From Paraburkholderia heleia NBRC 101817 (lineage in GTDB: Bacteria; Pseudomonadota; Gammaproteobacteria; Burkholderiales; Burkholderiaceae), in the NCBI RefSeq assembly GCF_000739775.1, contig NZ_BBJH01000001.1, positions 97,029 to 161,028 of the forward strand: a stretch of 64,000 nucleotides of DNA, given 5' to 3'. The position numbers and the translations under genes are program-made. Below are positions 16,801-24,179 of this stretch, in pieces. Numbering within the stretch: the first letter of the stretch is position 1; every line of letters starts with the position of its first letter. The notes below the pieces were generated by a model. It was not told the DNA's origin. It was given only the letters and a program-made list of their open reading frames with translations, and searched no databases.

Positions 16801-17408
16801 CCTATGCGCAGCAATATCGCCGCGTGGTCGAGCGCATTCGCGCGAAAGAGACGGCGCTCGGCGACGCGAAGCTGCCGCTCACGCGCGCCGTTGCCGTCAA
16901 TCTCGCGAAGCTCATGGCCTATAAGGACGAATACGAAGTCGCGCGTCTTTATGCCGATCCTGCGTATCTGCAGAAGCTGCGCGAGCAGTTCGAGGGCGAG
17001 CCGGGACGCGACTACCAGCTGAACTTCTGGCTCGCACCGCCGCTCGTCGCGAAGCGCGACGAGCACGGTCATCTCGTGAAGCGCCGTTTCGGTCCGTGGG
17101 TGCTGCCGGTGTTGCGCACGCTGGCTCGCATGAAGGGGTTGCGCGGCACGGCGCTCGACGTATTCGGCAAGACGCAGGAGCGTCGCGACGAACGTCGCTC
17201 GATTGTGGAATACGTGGCGCTCGTCGACGAATTCTGCGCGAGCCTCGACGCGCAGCGCCTGCCCGTCGCACTGCAGCTGGCCGCGCTGCCCGACGAGATT
17301 CGGGGCTTCGGCCACGTCAAGGCGCGCAATCTCGCTGCGGCCGGGAAAAAGCAGGAGCGCTTGCTGGCCGACTACCGCACGCCCGCCACGCAGCGCGCCA
17401 CGGCGTAA
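13821..17408 (+). CDS. Indolepyruvate ferredoxin oxidoreductase, fused alpha-gamma-type (IorAB-like)
   Basis: 1195 aa, the length expected for the fused proteobacterial enzyme that decarboxylates aryl or branched-chain 2-oxo acids to acyl-CoA with reduction of ferredoxin. The thiamine-diphosphate domains occupy roughly residues 1-650, with CSGCPHNTS near 463. A cysteine-rich iron-sulphur insert follows (CEGCGDC near 670, CNKDFSC and KGFCPSF after). The gamma domain starts near 750 with GVGGTGVVTIGGL. It stands alone behind its own promoter and probably serves in aromatic or branched amino acid catabolism. Confidence 0.92.
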   Translation: MNAPDRAAAEAASLAASVSLDDKYTLEKGRVYISGTQALVRLPMLQKARDRKAGLNTAGFVSGYRGSPLGALDQSLWKAKKHLQAHDVVFQPGVNEDLAATAVWGTQQINLWPGAQRDGVFGMWYGKGPGVDRTGDVFKHANSAGSDARGGVLVLAGDDHAAKSSSVAHQSEHALIAAGIPVLYPANVQEYLDYGLHGWAMSRYSGLWVAMKCVTDVIESTASIDLDADRVQIVTPADYTMPEGGLNIRWPDTPLAQEARLLDEKWYAALAYVRANRLNRVVIDSPRARFGIMTAGKAYLDVRQALTDLGLDDATCAQIGVRVLKVGCVWPLDAQDARGFATGLEEILVVEEKRQILEYALKEELYNWREDVRPRIYGKFDERDNEGGEWSVPRGNWLLPAHYELSPALIAKAIARRLARADLSNAVPEDVRARMLARVAIIEAKEREAAKPRATVERKPWFCSGCPHNTSTNVPEGSRALAGIGCHYMSMWMDRKTETFSQMGGEGVAWLGQMHFSGDKHVFVNLGDGTYFHSGVLAIRAAIASNASITYKILYNDAVAMTGGQPVDGVLTVPQIAHQVHAEGAKRIVIVTDEPQKYDARIALPAGVDVHHRDQLDSVQRILRDTAGTTVLIYDQTCATEKRRRRKRGAYPDPARRAFINDAVCEGCGDCSVQSNCLSVEPLDTPLGTKRKINQSSCNKDFSCVKGFCPSFVTAEGAQLRKPRAAHVSSAASISFEALPMPVLPQPTKPYGILVTGVGGTGVVTIGGLIGMAAHLAGKGVTVLDMAGLAQKGGAVLSHVQVAASPAALHATRIATGEARLVIGCDAIVSASGDVLSRTQHGVTVAAINSAATPTAEFVRNPKWTFPGAQTEAELRASIGEGCAFVDANALALALLGDTIYSNPLLLGYAWQKGWLPLELAHLRRAIELNAVAVEKNLQAFDWGRYVAHHGEALVRALTKTPAEPQAVVLRMPESLDKLIAAREALLTAYQNAAYAQQYRRVVERIRAKETALGDAKLPLTRAVAVNLAKLMAYKDEYEVARLYADPAYLQKLREQFEGEPGRDYQLNFWLAPPLVAKRDEHGHLVKRRFGPWVLPVLRTLARMKGLRGTALDVFGKTQERRDERRSIVEYVALVDEFCASLDAQRLPVALQLAALPDEIRGFGHVKARNLAAAGKKQERLLADYRTPATQRATA

Positions 17409-17423
17409 CCGGCCAGCCGGCGA

Positions 17424-18365
17424 TCAGGGGAGCAGGCGCCTGCCGATCAGGCGCGGCAGGCGCAGCGCCAACCCGCTCACGAGCCGCAGATGCATGCCCG
17501 CGAGCAGCAGGTTGTCGCGCACGTAGTTGAAATGCGAAACGCCGCCTTCATCGGCGCCGAAGTAACGCACCGGCGCTTCGATCTGGATCGGGCGCACGCC
17601 GGCCCAGCACAGGCGCACGGCGGCTTCGGGATCGAAGTCGAAGCGGCGCATCCACGTCTGGCGCTGCATGATCGCCTTGAGCGGCGCGATCGGGTACACG
17701 CGAAAGCCATACAGCGAATCGCCGATGCCGGCCCACAGTGTCTCGAAGTCGGCGAAGAAGTTCGACAGGCGCCGTCCCTGCACGCGCAGTTGCGGCGCGC
17801 TCGCGTCGAACTTCGGCAGGCCCAGCACCATGGCTTCGGGCGCGGCCTGCGAGGCGGCCATGAATTCGGGAATCAGCGCGGCGGGGTGCTGGCCGTCGGA
17901 GTCCATCGTCAGCACGTGAGTGAATCCGCGCGCGGCGGCGGCTTCGAGCCCCGCGAGCACCGCGCCGCCCTTGCCCCGGTTGTCGGGCAGCACGATGACG
18001 TGCAGGCCGGGGTCGTCGTTGGCCATGGCCTGCAGGCGCGCGGCGCTGCCGTCCGTGCTGCCGTCCACCACGACCCACACGGGGTTCCATTGCGCGCGTG
18101 CACTGCGTACGGTCTCGTCGAGCCTGGCCCCCGGGTTGTAGCTCGGGATCAGGACAAGATGCGTGGATGAAGGCGTGGCCATGGCAGCGAGTGCCTCGAC
18201 AGCGTGAGACCCTGGAAAAATTCTAGCGCGCGCATAACCGCCTGGGCGGACGTCCGGCGCATCGTGCGCGGGGGCTTCGTATCGGGATGCTTCAGCGCTC
18301 GCGCCCGTGCCTGTGTCGGGCGCGGGGCGCGACTGCCGCTTTGCGTCGAAGGGTTGCACAGACAC
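17424..18365 (-). CDS. Glycosyltransferase family 2 of the aryl-polyene locus
   Basis: 313 aa. The catalytic GT2 domain begins near residue 66 (VLIPSYNPG) and contains VVVDGSTDGSA, PDNRGKGGAVLAG and the metal-binding TMDSDGQHP. The first 61 residues are low complexity. I keep the GTG start at 18365 because GAGGAA lies six bases upstream; an internal ATG at 18182 has no good site. It is the last of three leftward genes (ACP, FabG, GT2) divergent from the main polyene operon. In such loci GT2 proteins are thought to attach or build the sugar or lipid anchor. Confidence 0.82.
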   Translation of the reverse strand: MSVQPFDAKRQSRPAPDTGTGASAEASRYEAPAHDAPDVRPGGYARARIFPGSHAVEALAAMATPSSTHLVLIPSYNPGARLDETVRSARAQWNPVWVVVDGSTDGSAARLQAMANDDPGLHVIVLPDNRGKGGAVLAGLEAAAARGFTHVLTMDSDGQHPAALIPEFMAASQAAPEAMVLGLPKFDASAPQLRVQGRRLSNFFADFETLWAGIGDSLYGFRVYPIAPLKAIMQRQTWMRRFDFDPEAAVRLCWAGVRPIQIEAPVRYFGADEGGVSHFNYVRDNLLLAGMHLRLVSGLALRLPRLIGRRLLP

Positions 18366-18410
18366 TCGTATTTCCTCAGAGGATGCAGCAGCGGAAAACG
18401 CGCCGCGTGT

Positions 18411-19127
18411 TCAGGCCAGGCCGCCGTTGATCGAGAGCACTTGCCCTGTCACGTAGGCGGCCGCGTCGGACACCAGGTACGCCACCATGCCCGCGACTTC
18501 CTCGGGCTGGCCGGCACGCTGCGCGGGCACGAGCTGCTTGATGCGCTCGGCGGGAAACGCGTGCCCGGCCATCGGCGAGGCGATGATGCCGGGCGCCACG
18601 GCGTTCACGGTGATGCCGCGCGAAGCCAGCTCCAGCGAAAGCGATTTCGTTGCGCCGATCAACCCGGCTTTCGCCGCCGCGTAGTTCGCCTGGCCGCGAT
18701 TGCCCATCACGCCCGCGAGCGAGGCGATGTTGACAATGCGCCCGCGGCGCGTGCGGATCATCGGCATGAGAAGCGGCTGGGTAACGTTGAAAAAGCCGTT
18801 GAGCGACACGTCGATCACGCGGTGCCATTGCTCCCGGCGCATGCCCACCAATGGCGCGTCGTCGTGAATGCCCGCGTTGTTGACCAGGATCTGCACGGGC
18901 GCGTCTTCCACGAGACGGGCGAGCGCCGCTTCGGCGGCGTCGGCGTCGGTCACGTCGAAGGCAATGGCGTGCGCGCTGCCGCCCGCCGCGACGATGCGCT
19001 GCGCGACGGCCTCGGCCTCGGCCAGCCGCCGGTTCGCGTGCACCCAGACCTCGTGGCCCGCCTGCGCGAGCGCAACGCTGATGGCCTGCCCGAGTGCGCC
19101 GCTGCCGCCTGTCACGAGAGCACGCAT
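18411..19127 (-). CDS. 3-oxoacyl-ACP reductase, FabG-like
   Basis: Short-chain dehydrogenase of 238 aa from the ATG at 19127, which has GGGAGG upstream. The NADPH fold TGGSGALG is near residue 6, NNAG near 85, and the active-site motif YAAAK near 145. It reduces the 3-oxo group of the growing chain; in aryl-polyene loci this is the dedicated ketoreductase. It lies 64 bp after the ACP gene and 45 bp before GT2. Confidence 0.9.
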   Translation of the reverse strand: MRALVTGGSGALGQAISVALAQAGHEVWVHANRRLAEAEAVAQRIVAAGGSAHAIAFDVTDADAAEAALARLVEDAPVQILVNNAGIHDDAPLVGMRREQWHRVIDVSLNGFFNVTQPLLMPMIRTRRGRIVNIASLAGVMGNRGQANYAAAKAGLIGATKSLSLELASRGITVNAVAPGIIASPMAGHAFPAERIKQLVPAQRAGQPEEVAGMVAYLVSDAAAYVTGQVLSINGGLA

Positions 19128-19191
19128 GGGTTTTCCTCCCTCAATCCTGGCCAGCGCCGGCAGGCATGGCACCGCGCGCCGCGCACGTCAG

Positions 19192-19455
19192 TCAACGCAC
19201 GCGGTGCGCCGCGACATAGGCGGCCAGCGTGCCGAGCGTCGCGAAGATCTTTTCGTTTTCCGGATTGTCCGAGCGCAGCTCGAAGCCGTACTTCTTCGAG
19301 ATCAGCAGCGCAATTTCCAGAATGTCGATCGAGTCGAGCCCGAAGCCTTCGCCGTAGAGCGGCGTGTCGGCGCTCACTTCGTCGAGCGAGACATCTTCGA
19401 GGTTCAGCTCTTTCACGATCTGCGTGGCGAGCTCTTGTTCCAGTGCGTTCATCAT
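19192..19455 (-). CDS. Acyl carrier protein of the polyene locus
   Basis: 87 aa acidic carrier. The phosphopantetheine Ser is Ser42 in the motif LDSIDILE. Two adjacent ATG codons at 19455 and 19452 follow GGAGAG. It carries the growing polyene chain. It is the only ACP visible in the locus, whereas related clusters often have two. Confidence 0.92.
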   Translation of the reverse strand: MMNALEQELATQIVKELNLEDVSLDEVSADTPLYGEGFGLDSIDILEIALLISKKYGFELRSDNPENEKIFATLGTLAAYVAAHRVR

Positions 19456-19979
19456 GCGTGGGCTCTCCGGGCGTGTGGGCCGACAGCACCGGCCGCCCGT
19501 TTTTAGGGTTCGTTTGCTGTAAAAGTTACCAGGATTCTAAGTGAAGGGTATCGGTGCGTATACCGGGCTCCCAGGCGAAAGGGTTACAGAGGGTCGGTGC
19601 CAGGCGGCGCGCATTTTTGCGGCCGGAACGCGCGAGACGCTTGCGCGGCGTTGGGCCTGTCTGGATCGGACAAAAGCCCTGGCTGGCGCGATTCCCAACA
19701 TTCGGTTACAAACCGGCGTCGGGCAGGACAGGTGATCGGGTCCCGTCAATCTTAAAATGTGCGTGCCTGGACACGCTTGCAAGAAACCGGCCCGATACTT
19801 GCCTTTCTTATGATGATTCGGGGCGCTTGCCTCACCCTACGATTCGCTTACGAGCCTATTTGCGATATAAGCCAGATGCCTTCCTCACTTAGCCAGACCG
19901 CCCTGGTTCGCACCGGGGCCGAACGCCCGCCGGCGCCATGCATATGGCGCGCCGGCGCACGCGTGCGCGGAGGCGGGCG
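19456..19979. other. Divergent control region of the polyene locus
   Basis: 524 bp without a credible gene. It includes the inverted repeat CGGTT-aca-AACCG at 19703-19715, an AT-rich stretch with TAAAAT near 19754, and TATAAG near 19866. I cannot choose a promoter with confidence. Such a long gap between two arms of one pathway suggests shared, possibly multi-factor control. Confidence 0.5.
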
Positions 19980-20636
19980 ATGAGCGCCGTGGCTGCGGCG
20001 GCGCGCGCGGCGTCTGGCGTGGCGGCGGTGGCCGCCTGGCAGATCGGCGCGCACTACGCGGTGGCGACCCCGGGCGCGCACGGCTTCGGCCTTGCCATGA
20101 CGCTCGTGCCGCCGCTCGCGATCGCGCTGGCGGCCGCCGCGCGCTCGCCGCGCCGGGCGTGGCTGCTGCCGCTCTGGACGCTCGTGGTGCTCGCGCTGTG
20201 GTTCATGCGCACGCCGCTTGCTTTGCACTTTGAATGGGGGCTGTATCTGGAGCATGTGAGCTTCAACCTCGCGATGGCGCTCTTGTTCGGGCGCACGCTC
20301 GCGGCGGGGCGCGTGCCGCTTTGCACGCAGTTCGCCTCGCTGATCCACGGCGGCGCGCTGACGCCCGCCGTGGCGCGCTATACGCGCCAGATCACGCTCG
20401 CGTGGACGCTCTTTTTCGTCGCGATCGCCGGCGTTTCGACGCTGATGTTCGCGGTTGCACCGATCGTCGCGTGGTCGACGTTCGCCAACTATCTGGCGTT
20501 GCCGCTCGTGGCGGCGATGTTCGTCGCCGAGCACGCGTGCCGGCGTTTCGTGCTGCCTGGCGAGCCGGATGCCGGCATGCTCGACGCGATCCGCGCATAC
20601 CGGCAGACGACCCGGGTCCGCGCGGAGCATTCCTGA
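19980..20636 (+). CDS. Polyene-locus membrane protein (COG4648-like)
   Basis: 218 aa from the ATG at 19980, which follows GGAGGCGGGCG; earlier ATGs at 19938 and 19944 have no site. It has several hydrophobic segments and the charged motif RYTRQITLAWTLFFV, which resembles a small membrane family found in aryl-polyene clusters. Its function is unknown. It is the first gene of the rightward operon, directly followed by the AMP-ligase. Confidence 0.75.
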   Translation: MSAVAAAARAASGVAAVAAWQIGAHYAVATPGAHGFGLAMTLVPPLAIALAAAARSPRRAWLLPLWTLVVLALWFMRTPLALHFEWGLYLEHVSFNLAMALLFGRTLAAGRVPLCTQFASLIHGGALTPAVARYTRQITLAWTLFFVAIAGVSTLMFAVAPIVAWSTFANYLALPLVAAMFVAEHACRRFVLPGEPDAGMLDAIRAYRQTTRVRAEHS

Positions 20637-20638
20637 TC

Positions 20639-22489
20639 ATGGATGCCGCCAGCCAGCCCGGGGACAGGCAGGGAACAACGCAGGAATCCGTATTGACTGA
20701 AGTTATGCAGACTCATCCGCTCGTTTTTCATCCGTCGCCCGACCAGGTCATTGCCTGGCGCGACGGCGCGCCCGTCACGGTGCGCGCGTTCCTCGCCGAT
20801 GTCACGCGTGTGGCCGCGGCGCTGCCGGCGGGCGGCCACGTGTTCAACGTCTGCCGCGACCGCTACCGCTTCACCGTGGGCCTGTGCGCGGCGCTCGTGT
20901 CCGGCCGCATCAGCCTGCTGCCCTCCACGCAGACGCCGGAAACCGTGCGCCAGCTCGCCTCGTTCGCCCCCGACGCGTTCTGCCTGCACGACGCGCCCGA
21001 TTGCGCGATCGACCTGCCGCGTTTCGCCTGGCCCGAAGCGCCGCAGCAAGCCGACGCGAACGCGCCGTTCGCCGTCCCGCAGATCGACGCCTCGCGCGTC
21101 GTGGCCTACGTGTTCACGTCGGGGTCCACCGGCGCGCCGGTGCCGCATGGCAAGACATGGGGCGTGCTGGTGGCGGGCGTGCGCGCGTCGGCCGAGCGGC
21201 ACGGCCTGCTCGCCGCGCACGACTGCACGATCGTCGGCACGGTTCCGCCGCAGCACATGTACGGTTTCGAAGTGACCGTCCTGCTCCCGCTGATCGGCGG
21301 CTGCGCGTTCAGCAACCGGCTGCCGTTCTATCCCGTCGACATCCGCGACGAACTCGAAGCGGTGCCGCAACCGCGCGTGCTCGTGACCTCGCCGATCCAT
21401 CTGCGCGCGCTGCTTGCCACCGATCACGCGCTGCCGCCGGCCGAGCGGGTGCTCTCGGCCACCGCGCCGCTCTCGGAAAAGCTCGCGATAGAAGCGGAAA
21501 CGCGCCTGAAGGCGCCGCTCGTCGAAATCTACGGCAGCACCGAAACCGGCCAGATCGCGACGCGCCGCACGGCGAAGGGGGCAACGTGGCAACTGCTCCC
21601 GAAGCTTCGTTTCGAAGCGCGCGAAAGCGCGGCGCAGGACGACGAAGGCCCGACCATGTGGGTATCGGGCGGCCATGTGGAAGAGCCGGTGCCGATGGGT
21701 GACGCGATCGAACTGCTCGACGCTGAGCGTTTCCTCCTGCACGGCCGCAAGACGGACCTCATCAACATCGCGGGCAAACGAACCTCGCTCGCGTACCTCA
21801 ATCATCAGCTCAACGCGATTCCAGGCGTGGTGGACGGTGTGTTCTTCATGCCCGACCACCTCGAGCACGATGCGCGTACGGGCCACGACGTCGTGCAGCG
21901 CCTCGTCGCGCTCGTGGTCGCGCCGACGCTTGCGCTCGCCGATCTGCAGCGTGCGCTGCGCGAACGCATCGATCGTGCGTTTCTGCCGCGTCCGCTCCTG
22001 TTCGTCGATGCCCTGCCGCGCAACGACACCGGCAAGCTGCCGCACGACGTGCTCGCTGCGTTCGTGGCGCGGCAGATGCGCGGCGCTCCCGCGCAGGACG
22101 CGCAGGACGCGGGCGACGCTTTGGCCAAGCCGGCGTCCGCGCTTTCGTTCACGATTCCCGCCGATCATCCCGCGCTGCCTGGCCACTTCCCGGGTCACCC
22201 GATCGTGCCCGGCGTCGTGCTGCTCGATCACGCCATCGACGCGATCGGCGCAGCGCTGAACCGGCCGTTCGACACGTTCAGGCTCAGCAACGCGAAATTC
22301 CTGAGCCCGGCCGCGCCCGGCGAAGCACTCGACCTCGCCTGGGACGCGGCGGTGAGCGGCGCGATCCGCTTCACGCTGCGTGCTGGCGCACGCGATGTCG
22401 TGAGCGGTGTCATCAGCGACGCAGCGGCTGACGCGCCCGGCGCCGGGCCGCTCACGCGCGCGAGCGCGCAGACTGGAGCGCAGCCATGA
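20639..22489 (+). CDS. Aryl-acid AMP-ligase fused to a hotdog dehydratase
   Basis: 616 aa. Residues about 25-480 form an adenylate-forming ligase with the phosphate loop TSGSTGAPVPHGK (160-172), YGSTETGQIA, and the C-terminal Lys motif NDTGKLPHD. Residues about 495-600 are a FabZ/FabA-type hotdog with HFPGHPIVPGVVLLDHA. The ligase would load an aryl acid such as a coumarate-type starter on the ACP, and the second domain would dehydrate 3-hydroxyacyl chains. In the described E. coli-type cluster these are separate genes. I use the ATG at 20639; 20693 (TTG) and 20705 (ATG) are alternatives. It overlaps the acyltransferase by four bases. Confidence 0.85.
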   Translation: MDAASQPGDRQGTTQESVLTEVMQTHPLVFHPSPDQVIAWRDGAPVTVRAFLADVTRVAAALPAGGHVFNVCRDRYRFTVGLCAALVSGRISLLPSTQTPETVRQLASFAPDAFCLHDAPDCAIDLPRFAWPEAPQQADANAPFAVPQIDASRVVAYVFTSGSTGAPVPHGKTWGVLVAGVRASAERHGLLAAHDCTIVGTVPPQHMYGFEVTVLLPLIGGCAFSNRLPFYPVDIRDELEAVPQPRVLVTSPIHLRALLATDHALPPAERVLSATAPLSEKLAIEAETRLKAPLVEIYGSTETGQIATRRTAKGATWQLLPKLRFEARESAAQDDEGPTMWVSGGHVEEPVPMGDAIELLDAERFLLHGRKTDLINIAGKRTSLAYLNHQLNAIPGVVDGVFFMPDHLEHDARTGHDVVQRLVALVVAPTLALADLQRALRERIDRAFLPRPLLFVDALPRNDTGKLPHDVLAAFVARQMRGAPAQDAQDAGDALAKPASALSFTIPADHPALPGHFPGHPIVPGVVLLDHAIDAIGAALNRPFDTFRLSNAKFLSPAAPGEALDLAWDAAVSGAIRFTLRAGARDVVSGVISDAAADAPGAGPLTRASAQTGAQP

Positions 22490-23529
22490 CGAAGCGCACC
22501 GACTGGGCGAACCAGCAGGAGCGCAGCAACACGCTGCTCCTGCGCATCATGACCTGGCTCTCGCTGCGCCTCGGCCGCCGCGCGGGCCGCGCGCTGCTGC
22601 ATCTGATCGCGCTGTATTTCGTGCTGTTTTCACCGCGCGCGTGCGCGGCCTCGCGCGATTACCTGCGCCGCGTGCTGGGCCGCCCGGCGCACTGGCGCGA
22701 CGTCTACCGCCACGTGTTCACGTTCGCCTCGACGATCCACGACCGTATCTATCTGGCGAACGCGCGCTTCGACATGTTCGACATCCGCCCGCACGGCCAT
22801 ACGCTCGTTGACGAGACGCTCGCCAAGGGGCGCGGCGTGTTCCTGATGGGCGCGCACCTCGGCAGCTTCGAGATCGTGCGGGCGCTCGGCCGCACGCGGC
22901 CCGACCTGCGCGTGGTCGTGACGATGTACGAGGAGAACGCGCAGAAGATCAACGCAACGCTCGCCGCCGTGAATCCCGCGGCGAAGCCCGAAGTGATCGG
23001 GCTCGGCCAGGTCGGCTCGATGCTGAAGGTGCACGAGCGTCTCGACCAGAACTGCATGGTGGGCATGCTCGCCGACCGCACGCTGCTCGCCGGCGACGCC
23101 GCCACCATGCGGCGCATGGCGTTTCTCGGCGAGCCGGCGGCGTTCCCGCTCGGACCGCTCTACATGGCCGCGATGCTCAGGCGCCCGGTGCTCTTCATGA
23201 CGGGCCTGTATCGCGGCGGCAATCGCTATGACGTGCACTTCGAAACGCTGGCGGACTTCACCGACGTGCCGCGCGAGTCGCGCCAGCGCGCCATCGACGC
23301 GGCGCTCGCGCGCTACGTCACGCTGCTCGACCGCTATTGCCGCAAGGCGCCGTACAACTGGTTCAACTACTACGACTTCTGGCAGGGCGGCAAGCAGGGC
23401 GCGAAGGTTGGACAAGCAGCCCCGGCAACTGCGGCGGCAGGCGCTGCGGCCCGGGGGCCGGCGCCGGTGCGACGCCACGCGGCGCGCCCCCCTGCCGAGC
23501 TTCCCGTGCACGAGGTGACCGACGCATGA
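22486..23529 (+). CDS. LpxL/HtrB-like lipid acyltransferase
   Basis: 347 aa lysophospholipid-type acyltransferase. One N-terminal membrane segment lies near residues 38-52. The active-site pattern GAHLGSFE near residue 123 stands for HxxxxE/D of the family. LADRTLLAGD and the LYRGGNRYDVHFE end block also match. The last roughly 35 residues are low complexity (Ala, Pro, Arg). In aryl-polyene loci it is thought to help attach the polyene to a lipid anchor. It starts with an ATGA overlap and ends with another. Confidence 0.85.
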   Translation: MTKRTDWANQQERSNTLLLRIMTWLSLRLGRRAGRALLHLIALYFVLFSPRACAASRDYLRRVLGRPAHWRDVYRHVFTFASTIHDRIYLANARFDMFDIRPHGHTLVDETLAKGRGVFLMGAHLGSFEIVRALGRTRPDLRVVVTMYEENAQKINATLAAVNPAAKPEVIGLGQVGSMLKVHERLDQNCMVGMLADRTLLAGDAATMRRMAFLGEPAAFPLGPLYMAAMLRRPVLFMTGLYRGGNRYDVHFETLADFTDVPRESRQRAIDAALARYVTLLDRYCRKAPYNWFNYYDFWQGGKQGAKVGQAAPATAAAGAAARGPAPVRRHAARPPAELPVHEVTDA

Positions 23530-24179
23530 GCGCGATCCGCCGTTGCGCAAGCTTGCGCGCGCGCTGCCTGCGAGCGCTGGCGAGCGCCGCTTTCATCGCC
23601 GCTTCCCTCATCGCGGCGGGCGCGCCTCGCGCGCCGGCACAGGCTGCCGAAACCGCGCAGCCCGCCTGGACGCTCGACCGCCTGATGTCCACGCTCGCGC
23701 AGCACAAGTCCGGCCGCGCGAGCTTCACCGAGACGAAGTACCTCTCGATCGCCACGCAGCCCGTCGAGTCGTCGGGCGAACTCGTGTTCGTCGCGCCCGA
23801 TCATCTGGAAAAGATCACGCAGAACCCGAAGCCCGAGCACCTCGTGGTGGACGGCGACATGCTGACTGTCCAGCGCGAGAACCACACATACACGCTGGCG
23901 CTCGCGCGCTATCCGGAGCTGGGCGCGTTCATCGAGAGCATTCGTGCGACGCTCGCGGGCAACCGCTTCGCGCTGGAGCAGGTGTACAAGGTCGCGCTCA
24001 CGGGCGAGGGCGACGACTGGACGCTCACGCTCACGCCGCTCGACTCGCGCATGCGCAAGGTGGTGAATACGATCACGATAGACGGCACACGCGACGCGAT
24101 GCGCAGCGTCGCGATCCAGCAGGCAGACGGCGATCATTCGGTGATGCGCCTGCACGCCCTTTCCGCGGACGCGAACTGA
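23526..24179 (+). CDS. LolA-like periplasmic carrier / thioesterase-like protein
   Basis: 217 aa with a Sec signal peptide (hydrophobic segment about residues 18-32, AQA-type cleavage near 40). The mature part resembles LolA, the lipoprotein carrier (FTETKYLSI, SSGELVFVAPDHLEKIT). It probably escorts the lipid-linked polyene across the periplasm with the MMPL exporter next to it; some relatives have been proposed to act as thioesterases. It is coupled to both neighbours by overlapping stop and start codons. Confidence 0.82.
   Translation: MSAIRRCASLRARCLRALASAAFIAASLIAAGAPRAPAQAAETAQPAWTLDRLMSTLAQHKSGRASFTETKYLSIATQPVESSGELVFVAPDHLEKITQNPKPEHLVVDGDMLTVQRENHTYTLALARYPELGAFIESIRATLAGNRFALEQVYKVALTGEGDDWTLTLTPLDSRMRKVVNTITIDGTRDAMRSVAIQQADGDHSVMRLHALSADAN

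Noticed and set aside
15420..17315. 631-codon minus-strand frame opposite the ferredoxin oxidoreductase gene
   Set aside because: Antisense shadow; the plus-strand protein carries all family motifs.
19541..19735. 64-codon frame in the divergent polyene region as a second ACP
   Set aside because: It lacks the DSL/DSI phosphopantetheine motif and any ribosome site.
20054..20326. Possible minus-strand gene within the polyene membrane-protein gene
   Set aside because: No recognisable domain and antisense to a conserved coupled gene.
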